Origin: Chloroflexota bacterium
GTDB lineage: Bacteria; Chloroflexota; Limnocylindria; QHBO01
Assembly: GCA_020848055.1 (NCBI GenBank)
Contig: JADLBB010000110.1
Coordinates: 1-8,753, forward strand
Direction: 5' to 3'
Length of the DNA: 8,753 bases
The notes under the pieces are model-generated. The model did not search any database, was not told the DNA's origin, and saw only the letters and a list, made by a program, of their open reading frames with translations. Made by a program: the position numbers and the translations under genes. Shown here in pieces: positions 1 to 5,675 of the stretch; the stretch's first letter is position 1; every line of letters begins with the position of its first letter.

Positions 1-815
1 GAGCCACCGGCAACCAGCCCGCCCAGCACCACGCCTGGCGGCGCGCTGCCGTCGAGGAGCGCGTACATGCCGGCGCACATGCCCAGCAGCCCGCCGACCA
101 TCACCGCGGCCGTGGCCCGGCGTTGCCGGAGTGACACATCCGATGCGCGGCCGTATCCACGGGCGTCCATTGCCGCGGCAAGTGCGATCGAACGGTCGAG
201 CGCATCCGCCAGCACCGGCAGGGCTGCGCGACGCACGCCGATCCGTCCTCCGCCCCGAAGTCGCTGGGCGCGGCGCACCCGGAACAGGCTCTCGGCTAGC
301 TGCGGGGCCACGCTCAGGGCGACCGTCACCGCCGCACCGGCCTCGGACAGGGCGTTGGGCAGCGCGCGCAGCAGGCGCCGTGGGTTGGCCAGGCTGTTGG
401 CCGCGCCGAAACAGACCAGTATGGTGGCCAGGCGCAGCCCATCGACGAATGCGGCCGCGATGGCCTCGGCCGTCACGGCGCCCCCGATGCGGATGCCGGC
501 CATCCAGTCGGGCAGCGGCAGCGCGGGCAGGGTGAACAGGACCGGGCCGCCAGTACCGCCGGCGAGCACGGCGCGCAGCACGACGCGGATGACGATCACC
601 AGCAACCCGACGCGCAGGTACAGCCCGAACGATCGCGCCCACGGGGCGTCCTCGCGGCGGGCGGTGGTGACCACGGCCGCCACGCCGATGACCAGGCCGA
701 GCAGCAGCGGATTGGTGGTCCAGGCGGCCACCGTGGCCAGGCACCCGGCCCAGGCCCACCACGCGCCGGGGTGCAGCGTGCGCGGGATTGCGCCACCGAA
801 GCGGGCCTCAGACAC
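1..815 (-). CDS. ECF transporter transmembrane subunit (EcfT/CbiQ family), 3' end cut by window
   Basis: Energy-coupling subunit of an ECF-type vitamin importer: it sits in the membrane and links the ATPases to the substrate-binding S component. The frame is open to the window edge and gives 271 residues. Several hydrophobic helices are visible (about 17-50, 64-85, 115-140, 160-175, 235-256). The family signature is clear: a cytoplasmic stretch with RRAQRLRGG (182-190), then, after a helix, LAAAMDARGYG (212-222), the two X-R-G coupling motifs that dock on the ATPases; NPRRLLRALP (144-153) is also typical. The chosen start is GTG at 815, preceded by GGAG with 6-base spacing and overlapping the upstream stop by 8 bases; GTG at 827 is the alternative. 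It is third in a riboswitch-headed minus-strand operon, so cobalamin or another corrinoid is the likely substrate. The ATPases and S component, if present, lie beyond base 1. Confidence 0.9.
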   Translation of the reverse strand, partial: MSEARFGGAIPRTLHPGAWWAWAGCLATVAAWTTNPLLLGLVIGVAAVVTTARREDAPWARSFGLYLRVGLLVIVIRVVLRAVLAGGTGGPVLFTLPALPLPDWMAGIRIGGAVTAEAIAAAFVDGLRLATILVCFGAANSLANPRRLLRALPNALSEAGAAVTVALSVAPQLAESLFRVRRAQRLRGGGRIGVRRAALPVLADALDRSIALAAAMDARGYGRASDVSLRQRRATAAVMVGGLLGMCAGMYALLDGSAPPGVVLGGLVAGG

Positions 816-1671
816 GATGTGCTCCACGCTGCCGCGCCGCGAAGGCCAGCCCGCCGACCAGCACCAGCAGGCCGGCGCCCACGACCGTGCCGAGCGGGCC
901 GGCGTCCGGGGTTCGCGGCGGGCCGGCCCCGGCCGGAAGCGTCGGGCCCGGTGACGGCGTGCGGGACGTGGCGGGTTGGGCTGCCGCGTCGGTCGCGGGG
1001 GCGGTGCCGGCCGGCCGTGATGGGTCGGCGAGCGTCGGGCCGGGAGTGCTCGGAGTCAGGCTGGACCGGGGGGTGGGGGCCTGGGTTGGGCTCACGCGTG
1101 GCGCGTGCGTTGCCGTCGACGGGGTGCTGGCCCGAGGTGGAGTGCTGGCTGTGGGCGTGGCGGTCGGCCGCGGGGATGGGGTGGGCGGCGACGGAGGCGG
1201 TGGCACGCTCGGGGCCTGGACGGTCCCGCCGGTCGCGAAGCGCCAGCCCTCGACCCGTCCCGCGATGGGCCGTGACGCGGCGGCACCGACCGGGCTGTAC
1301 TGCCACGGGCCGCCGCGGTCGGCCGTCCAATACGACCAATGGGCACCGGCAGGGGGCGTGCTGACGCAGGCCTCCGCGTCCGGCCCGGGCAATCCGTCGA
1401 TGCGGCACACGAAGCCGGGCAGGGTCGTGACCGGGGTCACTGCGAAACCGGCGGTGGCCAACGCCTCGAGGCCGCTTGCCGGCGTCTGGGGGACGCAGCG
1501 CGTGGTCACGCCGGAGCCGAGGACGCCGAAGTCGACGACCACCGTCACCCCGTTGCTGGTCGGGCATGCGCCCTGGCTCCAGGCCCCGACCGGGCGTGGC
1601 GTGGCGGCGCACATCCCCATGGCGAGGAGCGCGGCCGTCACGAATGCGCCTGCCGTGCGGAGCCCTGCCAT
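808..1671 (-). CDS. Secreted membrane-anchored DUF4430-like (intrinsic-factor beta-domain-like) protein
   Basis: A 287-residue exported protein. Residues 1-30 form a signal peptide. A compact domain (about 36-147) has four cysteines (36, 59, 89, 102), suggesting two disulfides. It shows the DUF4430/transcobalamin beta-domain pattern: VTVVVDFG strand, SGLEALATAGF helix, FVCRIDG strand, then HWSYW and a closing EGWRF strand. A Pro/Ser/Thr-rich spacer (about 150-255), a C-terminal transmembrane span (about 260-279) and a basic tail follow, so the domain should be displayed outside the membrane. Its ATG shares one base with the upstream stop (TGATG), implying translational coupling with the alpha/alpha-toroid protein; its end overlaps the EcfT gene. 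In intrinsic factor and transcobalamin this beta domain closes over B12. A corrinoid-capture role here is inferred from that parallel, the riboswitch and EcfT. The family match is from memory of sequence patterns. Confidence 0.8.
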   Translation of the reverse strand: MAGLRTAGAFVTAALLAMGMCAATPRPVGAWSQGACPTSNGVTVVVDFGVLGSGVTTRCVPQTPASGLEALATAGFAVTPVTTLPGFVCRIDGLPGPDAEACVSTPPAGAHWSYWTADRGGPWQYSPVGAAASRPIAGRVEGWRFATGGTVQAPSVPPPPSPPTPSPRPTATPTASTPPRASTPSTATHAPRVSPTQAPTPRSSLTPSTPGPTLADPSRPAGTAPATDAAAQPATSRTPSPGPTLPAGAGPPRTPDAGPLGTVVGAGLLVLVGGLAFAARQRGAHRV

Positions 1672-2879
1672 CAGGCCCGCCGCCGGTTCCTTCGCAGTAC
1701 GTGCAACCCCACTGCCAGCAGCAGCGCTGACGCCCCCAGCGCCCATGCCTCGTCGGCGCGTGGCGCGGTGGACGCGGTGTCGGGCACCTGGCTGCCGGCC
1801 CCGGGCGACGAGGTCGGGGAGGCGGCCGGCGGCGACGGTGTGGGCGCGGCTGGGGTTGGGCCGGCGGACGCGCAGTCGAGGACGGGCGCGTCGGCGATGG
1901 ACCCGGCGGCTGACAGCAGGTCCATGCGCGGGGCCCCGAAGGCCAGGATCGCGGCGGGCGCGGTGAAGACCAGGAAGCCAAGGTTGCCCGGGGCCCACTC
2001 GAAGGCCCCGATGCTGGCCGGATCGGCGTCGCAGCCCAGCTGGAGCCCCGCGACGAACGCGGCGGCGGCGTCGGCCGCGTCCGCGAATCCGGCGGCTCGC
2101 ACCGCCTGCGCCGCGAGGCCGCTGCTGTTGGCGTTCGGCGTGCCGAAGGACACGAATCCGCCTCCGGCGTCCTGCGCGGCCAGCAGCCAGTCGACGCCCG
2201 CCGATGAGGCGGCGGTCTCGCCGGCCGCCATCAGCGCCTGGACCGCCAGGCCCGTGGTGTCGGAGTCCTCCATGCCCGGACCGGACGGGCAGGTGCCGTC
2301 CCAGCTGAATTCTCCCGACGGGCAGGCCGCCGCCACCAGCCAGTCCACCGCGGCGACCGGGACACCGCCCGACGTTCGAGCGAGGGCCAGGATGGCGTAG
2401 GCCTGGTCGGCGATCGATCCGGAGGCGAATCGACCGAGGTCCGGTCCGGGGTCGGTGACGAGCATGGCCCGCAGCTCGGACTCGAGGTCGTGGCCGCCGA
2501 ACGCGGTCGGGTCGGCGCCGGCGATCTGCGCCGCCAGCAGGACCTTGGCGGTCTCGCCCGGCCTCTGGTCTCCGCTCGGGCTGATGTAGGCCTCGAGCCC
2601 CGCCTCGAGGTTGGCCAGCGCGGTGGCCGTGGCATCCCCTGCGGCGTGCACCGCCGCGAAGGCGACGATGGCATCGGCCAGCGTGCCGCCGAACAGCGTC
2701 GGGTCGGTCTCGACCTGGATGGCGAGCCAGCCTGCGGCCGCGAGCGCCGGATCGGTGGTGGTGGCCTGGTCCCCGGCGCGCGCCGCCGGTGCCGGCAAGA
2801 GGGCCAGGCTGGCGGCGACCGAGGTGGAAACGATGGCCCGCGCAATCCACGACGCGGGGCGAGAGATCGGGCCGGACAC
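1671..2879 (-). CDS. Secreted alpha/alpha-toroid protein (prenyltransferase/terpenoid-cyclase fold, intrinsic-factor alpha-domain-like)
   Basis: A 402-residue exported protein. Signal peptide at about 1-35 (cleavage near ARA-GD). Residues 40-335 are repeated helical units of the prenyltransferase/squalene-cyclase toroid, for example DPTLFGGTLADAIVAFAAV (59-77), IADQAYAILALARTSG (156-171), DSDTTGLAVQALMAAG (205-220) and NANSSGLAAQAVRAAG (249-264). Cysteines 186/197 and 283/336 could form disulfides. No cyclase DxDD acid motif was seen, so a binding rather than catalytic role is more likely. A Pro/Ser linker, a VPDTA motif (365-369), a transmembrane span (about 379-395) and RRNRRRA follow: a membrane or possibly sortase-type anchor. 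The GTG at 2879 was chosen because it puts the signal peptide at the N-terminus and has AAGGA 10 bases upstream; longer in-frame starts at 2954 and 3011 add non-signal residues and run into the riboswitch leader. First gene of the riboswitch operon; predicted B12 binding is inferred. Confidence 0.83.
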   Translation of the reverse strand: MSGPISRPASWIARAIVSTSVAASLALLPAPAARAGDQATTTDPALAAAGWLAIQVETDPTLFGGTLADAIVAFAAVHAAGDATATALANLEAGLEAYISPSGDQRPGETAKVLLAAQIAGADPTAFGGHDLESELRAMLVTDPGPDLGRFASGSIADQAYAILALARTSGGVPVAAVDWLVAAACPSGEFSWDGTCPSGPGMEDSDTTGLAVQALMAAGETAASSAGVDWLLAAQDAGGGFVSFGTPNANSSGLAAQAVRAAGFADAADAAAAFVAGLQLGCDADPASIGAFEWAPGNLGFLVFTAPAAILAFGAPRMDLLSAAGSIADAPVLDCASAGPTPAAPTPSPPAASPTSSPGAGSQVPDTASTAPRADEAWALGASALLLAVGLHVLRRNRRRA

Positions 2880-2994
2880 GGTCCTGCGTTCCTTTCTGGG
2901 CCTGGCGGCGGGTGGGCCCGGATCGGATTGGCGCCCCTGGCGCCGGACCGTCATCGGCTCCCTGTCGCAGACCGCGGCGACGGTGGTTGGAGCT
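2880..2994 (-). other. Leader between riboswitch and first gene, with GC hairpin
   Basis: Untranslated leader between the cobalamin aptamer and the GTG at 2879. It holds a perfect GGCGCC-AGG-GGCGCC stem-loop (2930-2944) and the ribosome-binding site AAAGGAA (2889-2895). The stem is not followed by a T-run, so it is not a canonical intrinsic terminator. Control may act on translation, through Rho, or through a kissing loop with the aptamer. The pairing partner of the ribosome-binding site could not be identified by eye. Confidence 0.4.
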
Positions 2995-3100
2995 CGATCC
3001 GGCTCAGGCATTCCGGCTCGCCGCGGACTCGATGTCCGGCGGCCTACGGCTGCGGGTCAGCGTCGGCTTTCGACCGACTTCCCCTGTCCTAGATCGCGTT
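2995..3100 (-). promoter_or_regulatory. Cobalamin (B12) riboswitch aptamer
   Basis: Read on the minus strand, the conserved blocks of cobalamin riboswitches occur in order. GGGGAAGTCGG (3084-3074) is followed by the hairpin GTCGG-TCGAAAG-CCGAC, then GCTGACCCGCAGCCGT (3061-3046). A second hairpin with arms GCCGC/GCGGC and GGAC/GTCC lies at 3043-3020, and the B12-box-like GAGCCGGAATGCCTGAGCC ends the core (3019-3001). Flanking strands CGATCTAGG (3096-3088) and CCTG...GATCG (3008-2995) can pair to close the aptamer with a small bulge. The 5' side is short compared with many class-I examples. It lies directly upstream of the secreted-binding-protein/EcfT operon, so adenosyl- or other cobalamin is expected to switch that operon off. 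Identification is from remembered consensus; the exact outer boundaries are uncertain. Confidence 0.88.
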
Positions 3101-3114
3101 CGTTGGTGATTGCG

Positions 3115-3123
3115 ACTGTAGCA
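3115..3123 (-). promoter_or_regulatory. Candidate extended -10 promoter for the B12 operon
   Basis: TGCTACAGT on the minus strand is an extended -10 match (TGn plus TACAGT, 4 of 6 to TATAAT). It would start transcription near 3108, just ahead of the riboswitch. No -35-like hexamer is seen at 16-18 bases. A possible 6-bp stem (CGCCCG/CGGGCG) upstream, between the preceding gene's stop and this site, lacks a T-run and is not called as a terminator. Confidence 0.35.
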
Positions 3124-3149
3124 CGCCCGGGGCGCGGACCGGCGGGCGC

Positions 3150-3608
3150 TCAGGTCACGCGATATTCGCTGGTCAGCCGCAGGTTGACGATGGCGACCTC
3201 GAGGCGCTCTGGCTCCGCGGCGCCGGGCGCAAACACCGCCACGTCGGTCAGCGGCAGGAACGGGCGGGTGCTGCGGGAGACCAGGTCGTGCTCCGCGCCT
3301 GGCACCAAGTGGGCCGTCCCGGTCACCTCGTAGTCGCCGATTCGCACGAACACCTCGCGCATCTGGCGGGCGAGGCGCCGCGCGGGCGGGCTCACCAGCG
3401 GCGGCGGCACTACGATGAGGATGTCGTCGGGCGCCATCTCGATCCAGTTCTCGTGCGAGTCACGCGCGCCCAGAGGGAGCATCCGAAAGGGCTCACCCCC
3501 CTGCAGCAGGTCGGTTATGCGCGCGTCGCCGGGCGCCACGTGGCCCTGGAACTCGGCCTCCGCGGTGAAGAGGCGAATGGGCAGGAGCAGGTGGAGTCCT
3601 TCAGCCAT
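3150..3608 (-). CDS. Unknown small protein with two similar halves (DUF6812-like)
   Basis: A 152-residue soluble protein with no signal peptide or membrane span. Two segments resemble each other: residues about 12-46 (EFQGHVAPGDARITDLLQGG...PFRMLPL) and about 88-124 (YEVTGTAHLVPGAEHDLVS...RPFLPLTDV). Each has G-x(2-5)-PG, a D-L-[LV] step and a PF-x-(M)LPL end, suggesting an internal duplication of a small beta-rich unit. The pattern recalls DUF6812, whose function is unknown, but the match is from memory. Its ATG overlaps the end of the LOG-family gene by 8 bases, with a weak GGAG 3 bases upstream, so the two are probably co-translated. No enzymatic role can be assigned. Confidence 0.75.
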   Translation of the reverse strand: MAEGLHLLLPIRLFTAEAEFQGHVAPGDARITDLLQGGEPFRMLPLGARDSHENWIEMAPDDILIVVPPPLVSPPARRLARQMREVFVRIGDYEVTGTAHLVPGAEHDLVSRSTRPFLPLTDVAVFAPGAAEPERLEVAIVNLRLTSEYRVT

Positions 3609-4413
3609 CGGCTCCGACCGGTGCTGTGGGTTCGATCGCCTGGCCGCCGGTGGCCGCGCGCTCGGTCATGGCGCGCCAGTGGTCCGTCATGACCGCGCAG
3701 GCCTCCTCGACCGAGTCGGTCAGGGTCAGCAGGTCGATGTCGCCCGGCGAGATCTTCCCTTCGTACAACGGTCGGTCGCGGATCCACTGCATCATGCCGC
3801 CCCAGTAGTCGCGGCCGAACAGGATGACCGGGAAGTGCTCGACCTTGCCGGTCTGGATCAGCGTCAGCGCCTCGAACAGTTCGTCGAGCGTGCCGTAGCC
3901 GCCGGGGAAGATGACGAAGCCCTCGGCGTACTTGACGAACATGACCTTGCGCACGAAGAAGTAGCGGAACTCCATGCCCAGGTCCACGTACTCGTTGAGG
4001 CCCTGCTCGAACGGCAGCTCGATGTTGCAGCCGATGGACGTGCCACCCGCCTCCCGCGCACCGCGGTTGGCGGCCTCCATGATGCCCGGGCCGCCGCCGG
4101 TGATGATGGCGAAGCCCTCGCGCACCAGCGCCGCTGCCACGCGCCTGGCGGCCCCGTAGTAGCGGTTGCGGCGCCCGATGCGTGCCGATCCGAAGATTGT
4201 GACCGCCGGTCCCACGCCGGCCAGCGCGTCGAAGCCCTCGACGAACTCGCCCATGATCCGCAGCGTGCGCCAGGTGTCGGTCTCCTGGAACGCCACCGCC
4301 GGCCCAACCGGCCGCAGCAGCTTGGTGTCCTCGGTTCGACGGTCAGTCGGGTCCTGGCCGCGGACGACGACGGCGCCTCTCCTGCGCTCGGGTTGCTTCT
4401 TTCTGCGTGGCAT
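3601..4413 (-). CDS. LOG family protein (TIGR00730-type Rossmann fold, nucleotide 5'-monophosphate phosphoribohydrolase-like)
   Basis: A 270-residue cytosolic protein. LOG enzymes cleave the N-glycosidic bond of nucleoside monophosphates (cytokinin ribotides or AMP) to release base and ribose 5-phosphate. The hallmarks are intact: the Rossmann strand AVTIFGSARIG (70-80), GGGPGIMEAANRGA (106-119), the catalytic-region Arg in FFVRKVMF (152-159), and PGGYGTLDELFE (170-181) with its catalytic Glu. The first ~45 residues are a basic, presumably flexible extension beyond the usual core. ATG at 4413 was chosen because GGGAGG lies 8 bases upstream; an in-frame start at 4551 would run through the divergent promoter region. 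It overlaps the next gene by 8 bases. The physiological substrate cannot be read from the sequence. Confidence 0.93.
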   Translation of the reverse strand: MPRRKKQPERRRGAVVVRGQDPTDRRTEDTKLLRPVGPAVAFQETDTWRTLRIMGEFVEGFDALAGVGPAVTIFGSARIGRRNRYYGAARRVAAALVREGFAIITGGGPGIMEAANRGAREAGGTSIGCNIELPFEQGLNEYVDLGMEFRYFFVRKVMFVKYAEGFVIFPGGYGTLDELFEALTLIQTGKVEHFPVILFGRDYWGGMMQWIRDRPLYEGKISPGDIDLLTLTDSVEEACAVMTDHWRAMTERAATGGQAIEPTAPVGADG

Positions 4414-4429
4414 GGCGCCAGCCTCCCGC

Positions 4430-4458
4430 TCGACAGCCTCGGCTGTCAATGGTACGGT
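4430..4458 (+). promoter_or_regulatory. Candidate promoter for the double-psi beta-barrel gene
   Basis: TCGACA (4430-4435), a 17-base spacer and TACGGT (4453-4458) preceded by TGG make a plausible extended -10/-35 pair on the plus strand. Transcription would begin near 4465, giving a leader of about 56 bases to the TTG start at 4521. A TACCAT hexamer on the opposite strand (4454-4449) overlaps it but has no matching -35. Confidence 0.35.
4432..4447. repeat. 7+7 bp palindrome in the divergent spacer (possible operator)
   Basis: GACAGCC-TC-GGCTGTC is a perfect inverted repeat with a 2-base centre. It lies between the divergent LOG-family and beta-barrel genes and overlaps the -35/spacer of the candidate plus-strand promoter. 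The form suits a dimeric repressor site. No regulator gene is visible in the window. Confidence 0.4.
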
Positions 4459-4520
4459 GCCCGCTCGTCGGCGACATCGCATAGCGACGCGCCGGCCCGG
4501 ATCTTGCCAGGGGAAGTCGA

Positions 4521-5159
4521 TTGCCGCACCTCCTGCGGCGCGTCGCCGCACTCGCCGCCATCAGCGCGCTGGGCATCGCCATGCTCGCGCCGTTGAGCGC
4601 CCGCTCGGCCCTCGCCACGCCATCGGTCGCGCCAGGGCCGTTGCTCGCCGCGCCGGCCGCGCGCGCGACCACCCTGGACCGCGGGTCGCTGGCGGCACGC
4701 GTCGCCGCACCGTCGTCGACGCTCGCGGTCAACCCGGGGGCCGAACGCCTCGCGGCCCGCGCCATCGCGAATCCACCCCAGGCTGGCATGGAAGCGACCC
4801 TGTTCACTCGAGCCACGCCCCCGCCGGCGTCGAGCTTCCCCGCACCCGATGGCGCCGTCTCCGGCGTCGCCTCGTGGTACTGCAACCGGGTCGGCACCTG
4901 CCCGGCGGGCTACGGGCCCGACGACGCTTTCGTCGCACTGCCCGGCGCGCTCGGTGGGGCCGGCGGGCGCGGGGTCGTGGCCACGGTCACCGTCTGCGCC
5001 GATCGGTGCGTCCAGCTGCCGGTGGTCGACTATTGCGCCTGCTACTGGGGCACCGCAGACCAGCGCGTGGCCGACCTGTCTACCGCGGCCTGGGCGCTGG
5101 TCACCGATCGCCCGCTGAGCGCCGGCATCCTGGCTGTCACGATCCAACTCGGAGGCTGA
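4521..5159 (+). CDS. Secreted Cys-rich double-psi beta-barrel protein (RlpA/expansin-like)
   Basis: A 212-residue exported protein with an N-terminal signal peptide (about 1-33). A low-complexity Ala/Pro-rich stretch follows to about 110. The C-terminal domain (about 113-210) has the RlpA/expansin double-psi beta-barrel order: GVASWYC (115-121), a Gly-rich loop, [12 protein letters not shown] (152-163), LPVVDYC (166-172) with the Asp of the active-site position, and [13 protein letters not shown] (182-194). Six cysteines (121, 127, 159, 163, 172, 174) suggest disulfide stabilisation outside the cell. Family members act on or bind cell-wall polysaccharide; whether this one is a lytic transglycosylase or only a binder cannot be told. 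TTG at 4521 is supported by AGGGGA with 6-base spacing. It is divergent from the LOG-family gene. Confidence 0.8.
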   Translation: MPHLLRRVAALAAISALGIAMLAPLSARSALATPSVAPGPLLAAPAARATTLDRGSLAARVAAPSSTLAVNPGAERLAARAIANPPQAGMEATLFTRATPPPASSFPAPDGAVSGVASWYCNRVGTCPAGYGPDDAFVALPGALGGAGGRGVVATVTVCADRCVQLPVVDYCACYWGTADQRVADLSTAAWALVTDRPLSAGILAVTIQLGG

Positions 5160-5190
5160 TCGCCGCCGCGCGTCGTCGACGATGCGCGAG

Positions 5191-5196
5191 TACCAT
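5191..5196 (+). promoter_or_regulatory. Candidate -10 element, leaderless start of the VOC gene
   Basis: TACCAT ends exactly six bases before the ATG at 5203, so transcription would begin at or next to the start codon. No Shine-Dalgarno is present and no -35 match was seen. Confidence 0.35.
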
Positions 5197-5202
5197 CACT
5201 CG

Positions 5203-5646
5203 ATGCTTCAGCCGGTCCGCGTCGGCCACGTGGTGCTCAAGGTGCGCGACCTCGATCGCAGCCTCGGCTTCTACCGCGACGTTCTCGGCTTTCGGGTCGC
5301 CAGCCAGATGAGCAACGTCATGGTCTTCCTGACCGCCACCGGCGAGAACCACCACGACCTGGCGCTGCTTCGGGTGGGCGACTCGGCCCCCACGCCGCTT
5401 CCGACGGCCGTGGGCCTGTACCACGTGGCCATCCAGCTGGCCGACTGGGACGCGGTGAAGCGCGCGCATGCCGTGCTGGCCGAGCGCGGCCTGCTGCGTG
5501 GGACCGCCGACCACGGCGTCAGTCGCAGCCTCTACACCGTCGATCCCGATGGCAACGAGATCGAGCTGTACTGCGATGCGCCACGCGACGAGTGGGAGGG
5601 GCGCGTGGACGACGTCATGACCGTTCGTCCGCTCAACCTGGATTGA
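5203..5646 (+). CDS. VOC-family protein, CatE-like extradiol dioxygenase/glyoxalase fold
   Basis: A 147-residue soluble protein of the vicinal oxygen chelate superfamily. It has two beta-alpha-beta-beta-beta modules: VGHVVLKVRDLDRSLGFYRD (7-26) opens the first, and GLYHVAIQLADWDAV (71-85) opens the second. Likely metal ligands are His9, His50 or His51, His74 and Glu121 (in GNEIELY). HHDLAL, DHGVS (103-107), DPDGNEIELY and the following RDEW resemble the CatE-type catechol 2,3-dioxygenase-like subgroup. A ring-cleaving or glyoxalase-type metalloenzyme is likely, but the substrate is unknown and no aromatic pathway genes are nearby. ATG at 5203 was chosen because the fold begins right after it and a -10-like hexamer sits six bases upstream; ATG at 5182 is an in-frame alternative that would add 7 residues. 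Confidence 0.88.
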   Translation: MLQPVRVGHVVLKVRDLDRSLGFYRDVLGFRVASQMSNVMVFLTATGENHHDLALLRVGDSAPTPLPTAVGLYHVAIQLADWDAVKRAHAVLAERGLLRGTADHGVSRSLYTVDPDGNEIELYCDAPRDEWEGRVDDVMTVRPLNLD

Positions 5647-5663
5647 GGCTCTCGCCGCGCACG

Positions 5664-5669
5664 TAGCAT
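5664..5669 (+). promoter_or_regulatory. Candidate -10 element, leaderless start of the hydrolase gene
   Basis: TAGCAT lies exactly six bases before the ATG at 5676 in the 29-base gap after the VOC gene. There is no Shine-Dalgarno. TTGAGG (5643-5648) is a weak -35 candidate at a short 15-base spacing. Confidence 0.35.
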
Positions 5670-5675
5670 TGACCG

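Noticed and set aside
596..1981. A 461-codon minus-strand frame with Pro/Arg-rich translation
   Set aside because: It overlaps two well-supported genes in another frame, and its composition is typical of GC-rich shadow frames.
808..2850. A 680-codon open frame on the minus strand
   Set aside because: Only its last 287 codons, from the ATG at 1671, make a sensible protein; the upstream part is an out-of-frame shadow of the alpha/alpha-toroid gene with Arg/Gly-rich, low-complexity translation.
2930..2944. GGCGCC stem-loop as an intrinsic terminator
   Set aside because: The stem is strong but no T-run follows on the minus strand, so it is only noted as part of the leader.
3124..3149. Terminator for the small duplicated protein gene
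   Set aside because: A 6-bp GC stem with a 12-13 base loop and no T-run is too weak to call.
4444..4449. Perfect TTGACA (-35) on the minus strand for the LOG-family gene
   Set aside because: At 17 bases downstream the -10 position falls on the gene's Shine-Dalgarno (GGAGGC), so it cannot be the -35 of that gene; the match is part of the palindrome.
3415..4596. A 393-codon plus-strand frame
   Set aside because: It is antisense to the LOG-family gene and its overlapping partner, which carry clear family motifs; no recognisable domain in the plus frame.
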